A DNA stretch of 64,000 nt. It comes from Kitasatospora sp. NBC_01287 (GTDB lineage: Bacteria; Actinomycetota; Actinomycetes; Streptomycetales; Streptomycetaceae). Both the position numbers and the translations under genes were made by a program. The notes beneath the pieces were generated by a model. That model did not search any database and had not been told where the DNA came from. It was given only the letters and a program-made list of their open reading frames with translations. Of the stretch, positions 44,276 to 52,062 are shown one piece after another. The first letter of the stretch is position 1, and every line of letters begins with the position of its first letter. The DNA is taken from NCBI RefSeq assembly GCF_026340565.1, contig NZ_JAPEPB010000001.1:2356001-2420000 (forward strand), written 5' to 3'.

Positions 44276-45705
44276 TGGCCAAGTAGCGCGAAAACTCTGG
44301 CCATCTACGGCGCACAGTCACAAGAAGGCCGCGCCGCGAGGAATGCTCAGATCCTGTGGATCGGCTCGGGAGGGCGTACCTTCCCGGGTGATTGATCGAT
44401 AGGTCACTGAGCAAGGCCGACGTTACAGCGTCGGTCGGGAAGGCACGCACTGTGCTCACCGTAGTCAACGATGACGGCACTGCGCGAGAAGGCTCCCTGC
44501 TGGACGAGATCGTCCGGGAGGGCGCAAGGCGGATGCTGGCCGCCGCTCTGGAAGCAGAAGTCAACACCTATATAGCCGAGTTGGCACACGAGCGGGACGA
44601 GGTGGGGCGGCGCCTGGTGGTCCGCAATGGCTACCACCAGCCCAGGAAGGTCACCACCGCCGCCGGCGCGATCGAGGTGAAGGCTCCGCGGGTGAACGAC
44701 AAGCGTGTCGACGAGACCACCGGCGAACGTAAGCGGTTCTCCTCGGCGATCCTGCCGCCCTGGTGCCGCAAGTCCCCGAAGATCGCCGAGGTGCTGCCGC
44801 TGCTCTACCTGCACGGCCTGTCCTCCGGGGACTTCGTGCCCGCGCTGGAGCAGTTCCTCGGCTCTTCCGCCGGGCTCTCGTCGGCCACCGTCACCCGCCT
44901 GACAACCCAGTGGCAGGCCGACCACGCCGCCTTCCAGGAGCGCGACCTGTCCACCACTGACTACGTCTACGTCTGGGTCGACGGCATCCACCTGCGCATA
45001 CGCCTGGACGAAGCCAAGGCCGCCGTCCTGGTCGTCATTGGCGTGCGTGCGGACGGCACCAAAGAACTGGTAGCCATGGCCGACGGCTACCGGGAATCGT
45101 CCGAGTCGTGGGCTGGGCTGCTGCGGGACTGCGCGAGACGGGGCATGCGCGCCCCGGTCCTCGCGGTCGGCGATGGCGCACTCGGGTTCTGGAAGGCCCT
45201 GCGTGAGGTCTTCCCCACCGCCCGCGAACAAAGGTGCTGGGTTCACAAAACGGCCAACGTCCTGGACGCCATGCCGAAGTCGGCCCAGCCCGCGGCGAAG
45301 AAGGCGATCCAGGACATCTACAACGCCGAGGACCGCGAGCACGCCGAGCGGGCCATTCAGACCTTCGCCAAGCTCTACAGCGCGAAGTTTCCCAAGGCCG
45401 TCAAGAAGATCACCGACGATCAGGACGCCTTGCTGGAGTTCTTCGACTACCCGGCCGAGCACTGGATCCACCTGCGGACCACCAACCCGATCGAGTCGAC
45501 CTTCGCCACCGTCCGGCTCCGCACCAAAGTAACCAAGGGCGCTGGCTCCCGCGCCGCTGGCCTGGCGATGGTGTTCAAGCTCGTCGAGTCCGCCCAGGCC
45601 CGCTGGCGGGCCGTCAACGGAGCCCACCTCGTCCCGCTCGTCCGCGCCGGGGCCCGCTTCGAACGCGGCCAGCTCATAGAGCGCCCCGAGGCGGTGGCGG
45701 CATAA
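44276..45705 (+). mobile_element. IS256-family insertion sequence (right end not defined)
   Basis: The left end begins TGGCCAAGTAGCGCGAAAAC and is recognised because an inverted copy exists at 43.0 kb. A full-length transposase follows. I could not find a matching inverted repeat after the transposase stop, so the right end is either diverged or deleted. The coordinates given stop at the end of the transposase. Confidence 0.7.
44452..45705 (+). CDS. IS256-family transposase
   Basis: A 417-residue mutator-type DDE transposase from GTG 44452 (GGGAAGG upstream); a TTG at 44392 is an alternative. Catalytic residues fit the family: Asp in VWVDGIHLRIRL, Asp in AVGDGALGFWKAL, and Glu in TTNPIESTFATVR. 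The C-x2-H in RCWVHKTANVLD is also conserved. The reading frame is intact and the length normal (about 400), so the enzyme may be active if both ends are present. Confidence 0.9.
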   Translation: MLTVVNDDGTAREGSLLDEIVREGARRMLAAALEAEVNTYIAELAHERDEVGRRLVVRNGYHQPRKVTTAAGAIEVKAPRVNDKRVDETTGERKRFSSAILPPWCRKSPKIAEVLPLLYLHGLSSGDFVPALEQFLGSSAGLSSATVTRLTTQWQADHAAFQERDLSTTDYVYVWVDGIHLRIRLDEAKAAVLVVIGVRADGTKELVAMADGYRESSESWAGLLRDCARRGMRAPVLAVGDGALGFWKALREVFPTAREQRCWVHKTANVLDAMPKSAQPAAKKAIQDIYNAEDREHAERAIQTFAKLYSAKFPKAVKKITDDQDALLEFFDYPAEHWIHLRTTNPIESTFATVRLRTKVTKGAGSRAAGLAMVFKLVESAQARWRAVNGAHLVPLVRAGARFERGQLIERPEAVAA

Positions 45706-45844
45706 CCGGAGCCCTTGCTGTTCTGGCTAACGGGCTGCCCGACGTGCGGAACCTGGGCCCGCACCCTGTCCCGGCACCTGGGCCTACCGCTAATCAGCAA
45801 GATTATTGGTCGCCTGATGGATGCGGCCCACCCGTTTCTTGCCC

Positions 45845-46327
45845 TTACAGGTTCTTACGCATGGACATCGACGACACTTCGTAGCCGCTGCGGCGATACA
45901 TTGCGATGGCCGCCTCGTTGCCTCCGACGACATTCAAGGCAAGCGCTGTCTTGCCCTCGCGAGCGACGAGCTCCTCGGCGGCTGCGAGGATGGCGGATCC
46001 GTATCCACAGCGTCGGAACGGCTCGAAAACGTTGATGTCGTACAGCCACGCGGAGCTAGCGGTGCCCGACGCTTGGCCCGGATCCGGACCGATCCACGCG
46101 TTCCCCACCACCTCGCCTGATCCGTTCTCCGCCATCACGAGCTGATGACCGGCTGTGTCGGGGCCGTCAGGGAGGAACTTGGCCGTGCCGTGCCTGACCC
46201 GTTCTCGCGCCAGCTCTTCCGGCATGAACTTGCTGAGCACACGAGCCGCCTCGGCTTCACGATGCTCAGTCGCCGCGTGATACTCCGCCGGCGTCATCTT
46301 CCGCAAGGTCACCTGCTGCGCATCCAT
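45845..46327 (-). CDS. GNAT-family N-acetyltransferase
   Basis: A 160-residue acetyltransferase starting MDAQQVTLRKMTPAEY. The acetyl-CoA loop is FEPFRRCGYGSAILAAAEE (the R/Q-x-x-G-x-G/A pattern). A C-terminal NVVGGNEAAIAMYRRSGYE segment is typical of the fold. The substrate is unknown. It lies between two insertion elements. Confidence 0.85.
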   Translation of the reverse strand: MDAQQVTLRKMTPAEYHAATEHREAEAARVLSKFMPEELARERVRHGTAKFLPDGPDTAGHQLVMAENGSGEVVGNAWIGPDPGQASGTASSAWLYDINVFEPFRRCGYGSAILAAAEELVAREGKTALALNVVGGNEAAIAMYRRSGYEVSSMSMRKNL

Positions 46328-46784
46328 GCCATCATCTTCAACCGGTCACTTGCAACAGCGCTACCGGTTTCCAAGCCCGATGGCCCTCGCCGTCACCACC
46401 ACGCTCAGCCACAACGCCAACGACTCGACCCACAGGTTTTGACAATTGCTCGCCGCCGCGGGGGTGGCGGTACGGACGCCCGGGGACCCGTTCACCCTGG
46501 CGCGCGTGCCCCCGGTGGCAACCTGCCCCCAGCCGACCCCCGTTGCGGACGACTGCACGGCCTCACACGCCCAACTCAGCCTAATGATCCGCCGCTTGAA
46601 CGATGCGGACATGGCCGCATGCACCCAGGAGCGGTTCGGGGACTGCCTCACCCGGTCCGGACGCGGGCTCCAGCCACCCTGAATCAGGAACAACTCGACA
46701 TCGCCGCATGACCATTCGGGATCTTCTCGCCCAAGGAGAAACACGCCCTATCGGCTACGCCCCGCCCTGTGGAAAGATCGCCTG
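46328..46784. other. Intergenic stretch without a supportable gene
   Basis: About 450 bp between the acetyltransferase start and the interrupted VOC gene. Short open frames exist on both strands, but their predicted peptides are low-complexity and lack family motifs. The right end holds the likely ribosome-binding site (GGAAAG) and start codon of the VOC gene. Confidence 0.4.
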
Positions 46785-46915
46785 ATGCTAAGAGCGTTGT
46801 GGTGAACCGCTCTGTAGCTCGATGAGCTGCGGTTTCCTCAGCACGGTGGTGTGTGGATGGCTTCTTCAGGGCAGCCAGCTGACGGTTGGTTGGGTCGGTG
46901 GTGGAGGTGTCGTTC

Positions 46916-47572
46916 GTGCCGTCGGTGATTGCGTTGCTGGAGCGTCGTGAGGCGCGGGCCCGGGAAGAGTTGGATGCCTGGCAGGAGCTGCTGCGCGAGG
47001 CCCAGGAGCAGGTGGCTGTCCATCAGGAGCGGTTGGAGTGTGCGCGGATCGGCCGGGAGGAGGTGCTGCGTGCGCTGGCGGAGGAGGCCGAGGCCGTGAT
47101 GGTGCAGCCGCTGACTGCGGTGACGCCCACCGCTCGCGCGCTGGCGCCGGTGACGGCACCGCAAGTGCCGCCGCAGCCGCCGCACGAGGCGGGGGACGGC
47201 GTGCCGGAGCCGGCAGTGCCCGCGGTGCCTTCGGTCCTGCGGACGGGTTACGATCCGCGGCCGCCTGCGTGGCAGCCGGGCCTGGGCGTGGAGGTGCTGG
47301 CCGGGGCCTATCGGCAGGTCTTCGATGTGGTCGCGGGTGCGGGTGCCCCGGTGGCGGTCAAGGCGTTGACTGTCGCGCTGGGGCGGGACGCAGAGCGGCT
47401 GAAGGAGATCGAGAAGGTCCGTCACCGGGCCTATGCGCTGCAGGCCAGGGGCTGGCTGGGGCGGGTGCCGGGCGGGTTGTTCATCCCCGCGCCGGGCCCG
47501 GCGCGGGGAGCCGGTGCGGGCGGAACTCGGGCCAGTGCAGGCGCTGGCGGGCCATCCGCCGGCCGAGGGTGA
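46916..47572 (+). CDS. IS passenger protein: coiled coil plus winged-helix-like C-terminus
   Basis: A 218-residue protein inside the IS5-family element, from GTG 46916 with GGAGG nearby (TTG 46886 and other GTGs are possible). Residues 1-65 form an acidic/basic coiled coil (LLERREARAREELDAWQELL). A Pro/Ala linker follows. The region around VFDVVAGAGAPVAVKALTVALGRDAERLKEIEKVRHRAYALQARGWL resembles a small helix-turn-helix DNA-binding domain. Its 3' end overlaps the convergent transposase gene by 92 nt. I do not recognise the family; a role in transposition control or host interaction is speculative. Confidence 0.6.
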   Translation: MPSVIALLERREARAREELDAWQELLREAQEQVAVHQERLECARIGREEVLRALAEEAEAVMVQPLTAVTPTARALAPVTAPQVPPQPPHEAGDGVPEPAVPAVPSVLRTGYDPRPPAWQPGLGVEVLAGAYRQVFDVVAGAGAPVAVKALTVALGRDAERLKEIEKVRHRAYALQARGWLGRVPGGLFIPAPGPARGAGAGGTRASAGAGGPSAGRG

Positions 47573-48446
47573 TCGAGGCGGCCCACCACACCATCTGCAC
47601 GTGGTGGTCGTCGCGGCGCTCGTGGTCGCGGTTCAGGCGCCGCGAGCGCGAGAGCCAGCCGAGCGTGCGCTCCACCACCCACCTGCGCGCCAGTACCCTG
47701 AACCCCTTGGTTCCGTCGGTGCGCTTGACCACCTCCACTCTCACCCCGTGCGCGGCGAAGGCGTCGGCCAGTTCCTGGCCCTGGTAGGCGGAGTCCGTCC
47801 ACACGAGTTCGAGCAGCCGTCCGGGCTCGGCCATGAATGCCTCGAGCAACTCCGGGGCGGCCTTGGAGTCGTGCACGTTGGCCGCGGTGACGGTGACCTC
47901 CAGCAGCAGTCCGCCGGTGTCGGTCAGGACGTGGCGCTTGCGCCCGTCGCGCAGCTTGCCGCCGTCGAAGCCGCGTGAGGTGGCCGGACAGGTCTCCGAG
48001 CCGTCCACGGACTGAGAGTCGATGATGCCCGCGCTCGGCTCCGTCGCCTTGCCCTGCTTCTTGCGCTCGGTGCGGCGCAAGCGCTGGTAGAGCTCGCGGA
48101 TGTAGCCGTGGCGGCGCCAGCGGCGGAAGAAGTCGTACACCGCCCGCCAGAAGGGGTAGTCCGCAGGCAGATTGCGCCACTTGACGCCATTGTCGACCAG
48201 ATAGCGCACCGCGTCGATCACCCCCCGGTGGCAGTGCGCCTCAGGGCGTCCGCCCTTCCCCTCCAGCCAGGCGGGCATCGGCATCGCGCCGCGGATCACC
48301 GCCCATTCGGCGTCCGTCATGTCGCTGTCGTAGCGCGGCGCGCGGTGCCCCTCCCCGATCGCCCCGTACAGGTGCACGTAGCAGTCACACCCCGGAGTGA
48401 GCGCAGTGGACTCGCCGGCACCGGGAGTGCTGAACTGGTTGGGCAA
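47481..48446 (-). CDS. IS5-family transposase
   Basis: A 321-residue DDE transposase from TTG 48446, with GAGGAGG five nt upstream. The N-terminal DUF4096-like region is MTDAEWAVIRGAMP to VKWRNLPADYPFWRAVYDFFRRW. Catalytic residues: Asp in GIIDSQSV, Asp in LVWTDSAYQG, and Glu in RRWVVERTLGWLSRSRRL. The reading frame is intact and full length, with intact terminal repeats, so the element looks recently active. Confidence 0.92.
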   Translation of the reverse strand: MPNQFSTPGAGESTALTPGCDCYVHLYGAIGEGHRAPRYDSDMTDAEWAVIRGAMPMPAWLEGKGGRPEAHCHRGVIDAVRYLVDNGVKWRNLPADYPFWRAVYDFFRRWRRHGYIRELYQRLRRTERKKQGKATEPSAGIIDSQSVDGSETCPATSRGFDGGKLRDGRKRHVLTDTGGLLLEVTVTAANVHDSKAAPELLEAFMAEPGRLLELVWTDSAYQGQELADAFAAHGVRVEVVKRTDGTKGFRVLARRWVVERTLGWLSRSRRLNRDHERRDDHHVQMVWWAASITLGRRMARQRLHWPEFRPHRLPAPGPARG

Positions 48447-48604
48447 CGGGCCTCCTCGGGCGAAAGCGGTCTCGACAACCAGCTCTCTACCAAGGGGCCC
48501 GTTGCTTCACGCCCAAGCGGTCACGGGCACCTGCGTGCGAACGCTCACCCTCCCCACCTGCAAACCTCGAACGCCGCACGGTTCACCACAACGCTCTAAA
48601 GCTC

Positions 48605-48994
48605 TTGGGTTTCATCATCGACTGCCCCGACCCGATGAAGCTGGCAGCCTTCTACTCCGAAGTAACGGGCCGCGCCATCATGGAGGGCAGTCACGACAAC
48701 TGGGCCGGCATCACCTTCGGCGAGGTCGACCTGGCCTTCCAGCGGGTGGAGGACTACCGCCCTCCCAGCTGGCCCGACGACGAACACCCCAAGCAGTACC
48801 ACCTCGACTTCGAAGTGGACGAAATCGAGCCCGAACAGCGCCGCGTCGTCCAGCTCGGCGCGACACTGCAGAATGACTTCATCGGACCCGAGGACTACGG
48901 CTGGCAGGTCTACACCGACCCGGTCGGGCATCCCTTCTGCCTGTGCCGCCACAAAGGGGTCACGTGGACCGACAACGGGGTGGTGTGGCCCTGA
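48605..48994 (+). pseudogene. VOC-family (glyoxalase-fold) gene split by the IS5-family element
   Basis: The remaining frame encodes GFIIDCPDPMKLAAFYSEV and 110 further residues of a VOC-family dioxygenase/glyoxalase-like protein, ending at 48994. The ATG start and second codon (46785-46790) lie on the far side of the IS. Excising 46792-48599 gives ATG-CTA-AAG-CTC-TTG-GGT, that is MLKLLG, in frame with the rest. The insertion therefore separates the start codon and ribosome-binding site from the body. A TTG at 48605 could allow weak reinitiation, but no ribosome-binding site precedes it. Confidence 0.85.
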
Positions 48995-49132
48995 GAGCGT
49001 TCGACTCCATGGTGGGTGCCGTTGCCCAGCACGCGGATCCCGCGTCTTAGGGCGCCCGCCAGTAGGCGCTGTGCTGGGGAGGCCATAGCGGTGCGGGCAC
49101 GGTTCGCCCGATCATGGAGTTCTCTACGCTTC

Positions 49133-49837
49133 ATGATCACCAGGGGATCCGCGCCTGCCGTCCTATCATGCATTCTCGACCCGATCCGCGACCGGTTCCT
49201 CGCCCTGCCGCCCGTCCGTGAGGACCGTCATCCGTGGGGCTGCCACAACCCGCGTATCAGCGACGCCGTGGTCTTCGACCGGTTGGTGCAGGTCCTGGTC
49301 CTCGGCTGCGGATACGAGCGCGCGGCTGACAAGGACTGCTCCGCCACCACGCTGCGGCGCCGCCGTGACGAGTGGATCGCCGCAGGGGTGACGGAGACGC
49401 TGAGGCTGCTCGTTCTCGCAGCCTGCGACCGCATGATCGGCCTCGAACTCGACCAGCTGTCCGCCGACGGCTGCATCGCCAAGGCGCCCTCCGGCGGCGA
49501 GTGCGCGGGCAAGAGCCCCGTCGACCGGGCCAAACGAAGTATCAAGCGTTCACAGTTGGCTGATGGCCAGGGAATCCCTCTGGTCACCTATCCCGCACCG
49601 GCCAACACCCGCGACCACACTCTGCTGCCCGCCACCCTCGACCGCTTCGCCGACCCTCAAGCATCCCTGGGGCCGCTACCCGCTAGCCCGCGGCTGAGCC
49701 TGGACGCCGGATACGACTACGGCATGGTCCACCAGGACCTGCCAGCGAGAGGGATCACCGGGCAGATCGCCAGGCGCGGCGCGAAGACTTCCATCTACCG
49801 CTGGGATACCCGCCCTCGAAGCCCCCGCATCCGATGA
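49133..49837 (+). pseudogene. Decayed IS5/IS4-type transposase
   Basis: The frame starts MITRGSAPAVLSCILDP and continues with DRFLALPPVREDRHPWGCHNPRI. It retains two catalytic aspartates (QLSADGCIAKAP and LSLDAGYDYG). It then leaves the family sequence after IYRWDTRP and stops, without the C-terminal region carrying the catalytic Glu (usually in a W-V-x-E-R-T context). About 235 residues remain of the usual 270-300. A frameshift or deletion near 49810 is likely. 48995-49132 holds no gene I can support. Confidence 0.75.
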
Positions 49838-49862
49838 CCTGCTGGTGGACACCCCGCCCTGC

Positions 49863-49926
49863 TAGAATGTTGGTCATCACGTGAGCCTTCTCGGTGCGGA
49901 TTCCGATCCACCAGGGAGGCTTTTTT
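49863..49926 (+). terminator. Promoter-like -10 followed by an intrinsic terminator/attenuator
   Basis: A TAGAAT -10-like hexamer at 49863-49868 is followed at 49884 by AGCCTTCTCGGTG. This pairs with CACCAGGGAGGCT (one mismatch), and a run of six Ts follows (49921-49926). A transcript from here would terminate after about 50 nt. The hairpin lies about 130 bp upstream of the aldo/keto reductase gene, so it is either an attenuator for it or a leftover leader from another gene. Confidence 0.55.
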
Positions 49927-50055
49927 CATGCCCGGGGTCCGCCTGCCTCGGCACTGGTGGACCCACTTCGAGGTCCTCGCCCTGCCGAGCGTCCTGAACA
50001 CGCCGCGCTCCACCCATCGGTTCTTTGTTCCCAGCCGCAAGAGGAGATCCATGTC

Positions 50056-50964
50056 ATGAGCCCACGGACGAACACCGCGCCTGCCACGGGTACTTGGCAA
50101 CTTGGTGACCAGACCGTCAACCGCGTCGGCTTCGGCGCGATGCGCTTGACGGGCACCGCGCCCTTCGACCGCGGCGTGCCGCGTGACCGCGATCGGTCGA
50201 TCAGCGTGCTTCGGCGGGCGATCGAGCTCGGCGTGAACCACATCGATACCGCCGCGTTCTACTTCTCGGCGACTCGCTCCGCCAACGAGCTGATCAACCG
50301 AGCGCTGGCGCCATACCCGGAGGATCTGGTCATCACCACCAAGGTCTGGCCGGGCCGCGATCCCTCGGGCGCTTGGTGGTGGGCCGCGCCGACTCAGTTG
50401 CGCGGCCAGGTCGAGGAGAACCTGCGCCAACTCGGTCGCGATCACCTGGACGTGGTGAACCTGCGCGTGCCACCGAGCCGGCGGACCGGCTCGATCGGCG
50501 AGCACTTCGGCGCGTTGGCCGAACTGCGCGATGCCGGGCTCATCCGCCACCTCGGCATCTCCAACGTCACGTCCGAGCAACTGGCCGAGGCCCGAGCCAT
50601 CGCCCCGGTCGTCTGCGTGCAGAACCCCTACGGGATCGGTGCGTCGAGCGAGGACCAGGCACTCCTGGCGCTCTGCGGTGAACTCGGCCTCGCCTACGTC
50701 CCGTTCTTCGCGATCGCCGGTCCCGGGCGCGAGGGGGGTCCGGCTGCCGGCGACCGCGAGGCGGTGCGCGCCGTCGCCCGCGCGCACGGTGTGTCCGTCG
50801 CGCAGGTCCGGCTGGCCTGGACCTTGCAGCAGGGGCCGCATGTGCTGGCGATCCCGGGGACCGGTGATCCGGACCACCTCGCGCAGAACGTGGCGTCCGG
50901 CGCGCTGCGGCTTTCGGAAGACGAGATGGCACGCCTCACCTCACTGCGGCCGGCCGGAGCATAG
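50056..50964 (+). CDS. Aldo/keto reductase
   Basis: A 302-residue TIM-barrel oxidoreductase from ATG 50056 (AGGAG about 10 nt upstream; the frame stays open 5' of it). Family motifs: NRVGFGAMRLTG, the active-site NHIDTAAFYFSA (Asp and Tyr), and Lys in LVITTKVWPG. The strand normally carrying the active-site His reads LDVVNLRV, as in the actinobacterial 'VNLR' subgroup. The NADP site is near LAIPGTGDPDHLAQNV. Substrate unknown. Confidence 0.88.
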   Translation: MSPRTNTAPATGTWQLGDQTVNRVGFGAMRLTGTAPFDRGVPRDRDRSISVLRRAIELGVNHIDTAAFYFSATRSANELINRALAPYPEDLVITTKVWPGRDPSGAWWWAAPTQLRGQVEENLRQLGRDHLDVVNLRVPPSRRTGSIGEHFGALAELRDAGLIRHLGISNVTSEQLAEARAIAPVVCVQNPYGIGASSEDQALLALCGELGLAYVPFFAIAGPGREGGPAAGDREAVRAVARAHGVSVAQVRLAWTLQQGPHVLAIPGTGDPDHLAQNVASGALRLSEDEMARLTSLRPAGA

Positions 50965-51009
50965 CGGAACCGCTGCCGGCGGAAATCCATTCCACCGGCC
51001 ACCGCACGC

Positions 51010-51052
51010 ACCGAGAGGGTTCGTCAGCGCCCTACTGGCGAACCCTCTCGGT
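51010..51052. terminator. Bidirectional hairpin terminator
   Basis: ACCGAGAGGGTTCG and CGAACCCTCTCGGT form a perfect 14-bp stem with a 15-nt loop. It sits between the stop of the aldo/keto reductase (plus) and the stop of the FGE-domain gene (minus), so it can end both transcripts. The remaining bases of 50965-51216 show nothing else. Confidence 0.75.
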
Positions 51053-51216
51053 GGTCGGCTCCGGAAGGTTTAGGGATTGACTTCGGAGTTGGTTCCCCAG
51101 TGGCAACGAGTCCTGAGCGGTCGCCACCGTGTTTGAGGCGGCAGCCTCGTGAGAGGAAGATCGACCGCGCAGAATCAGAGTGTCCGCAGCCTGCCGGAAA
51201 CGGCATCACACGACGA

Positions 51217-51891
51217 TCAGCGCGCCACGGAGCGCGCGATGCGGAATCCCACGTCGTCGACCCGGAAGGTTGGGTGACTGCGGCGCCGTACGGAGGCCCG
51301 GCAGCTCCAGTGCTCGTCGAACCAGCCACCGCCACGCAGCACCCGGTAGCTGCCGTAGACCTCGGCGTCGTAGACGTCCCAGCACCACTCCCACACGTTG
51401 CCGAGCATGTCGTAAAGGCCCAACGGGTTGGGCTGCTTTCGGCCCACCTCACGGATCCGCTCGTTCGAGTTGCCTCGATACCAGGCGATCTCGTCGAGGG
51501 GTCCATAACGCGGTCCAGTCGTACCGGCACGGCAGGCGTGCTCCCACTCAGCTTCGGTCGGCAGCCGGTATCCGTCGGCGGACGCGTCCCATTCGATGCC
51601 TTCGCCGTCGGCCTGGAAGTGGTAGGCGGGCGAGAGCCCGTCGCGCTGGGACAGTGCGTTGCAGAACTGGACCGCGTCCCACCAGGAAACGCCGTCGACG
51701 GGCAACCGGTCCCCCTGTGCGGCGCTTGGACGTCGGTCGGTGATCTGGGCGTAGAGCGCTTGGGTGATCGGGTACGCCGAGAGCTGGTAGGGCGCGAGCT
51801 CAACCACCCAACTGCTTTGTGTCCGCCGGTCCGACAGCATGACCTGCCCCGGCGGGACAGCGACCATCTTGTGCTCAGCACTCGCATCCAT
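51217..51891 (-). CDS. Formylglycine-generating-enzyme (SUMF1) family protein
   Basis: A 224-residue FGE-sulfatase-domain protein. Family motifs: MVAVPPGQVMLS, PITQALYAQI, PVDGVSWWDAVQFCNALS, YRLPTEAEWEHACRAG, LYDMLGNVWEWCWDVY, RVLRGGGWFDEHW and VGFRIARS. Enzymes of this family modify sulfatase cysteines or, as paralogues such as EgtB and related proteins, do other oxidative C-S chemistry. Many small members are of unknown role. No sulfatase is nearby. It is shorter than classical FGE (about 300), so a true FGE activity is uncertain. Confidence 0.85.
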   Translation of the reverse strand: MDASAEHKMVAVPPGQVMLSDRRTQSSWVVELAPYQLSAYPITQALYAQITDRRPSAAQGDRLPVDGVSWWDAVQFCNALSQRDGLSPAYHFQADGEGIEWDASADGYRLPTEAEWEHACRAGTTGPRYGPLDEIAWYRGNSNERIREVGRKQPNPLGLYDMLGNVWEWCWDVYDAEVYGSYRVLRGGGWFDEHWSCRASVRRRSHPTFRVDDVGFRIARSVAR

Positions 51892-52019
51892 GAGGAGACG
51901 ATCTTACCGGAACCTGCCCTGGACGACCGCGTGGCCAGCCTTCCGTGGGACGCCACCGACTGCGTGATCAAAGGCCGCTGTGGCGCACTGCCCGCGGTGG
52001 CGGAGAAACGCACCCGGTG

Positions 52020-52058
52020 TCAGACACGGGTATCAGACACAGGTGTCAGACACGGGTG
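52020..52058. repeat. 13-bp minisatellite, three units
   Basis: TCAGACACGGGTA, TCAGACACAGGTG and TCAGACACGGGTG are contiguous between the FGE-domain gene start and the stop of the large regulator. The middle unit is identical to the last unit of the array at 42866-42969. Confidence 0.9.
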
Positions 52059-52062
52059 TTCG

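Larger units (their letters stand above)
46792..48596. mobile_element. IS5-family insertion sequence, 1,805 bp, with TAA target duplication
   Basis: Terminal inverted repeats GAGCGTTGTGGTGAACCG and CGGTTCACCACAACGCTC are perfect over 18 bp. TAA flanks both ends (46789-46791 and 48597-48599) as a 3-bp target duplication. The element holds a transposase on the minus strand and a second, converging gene on the plus strand. Removing the element and one TAA restores an open VOC-family gene, so the insertion point is well defined. Confidence 0.88.

Noticed and set aside
45706..45844. Right inverted repeat of the IS256 element
   Set aside because: No convincing reverse complement of the left end is present after the transposase; only a short CCCTTGCT similarity was seen.
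46145..46711. Open frame between the acetyltransferase and the IS5 element
   Set aside because: It overlaps the acetyltransferase gene on the opposite strand and has no motif or good start.
51217..51891. Calling the FGE-domain protein a true sulfatase-activating enzyme
   Set aside because: It is short and no sulfatase is nearby; only the domain family can be supported.
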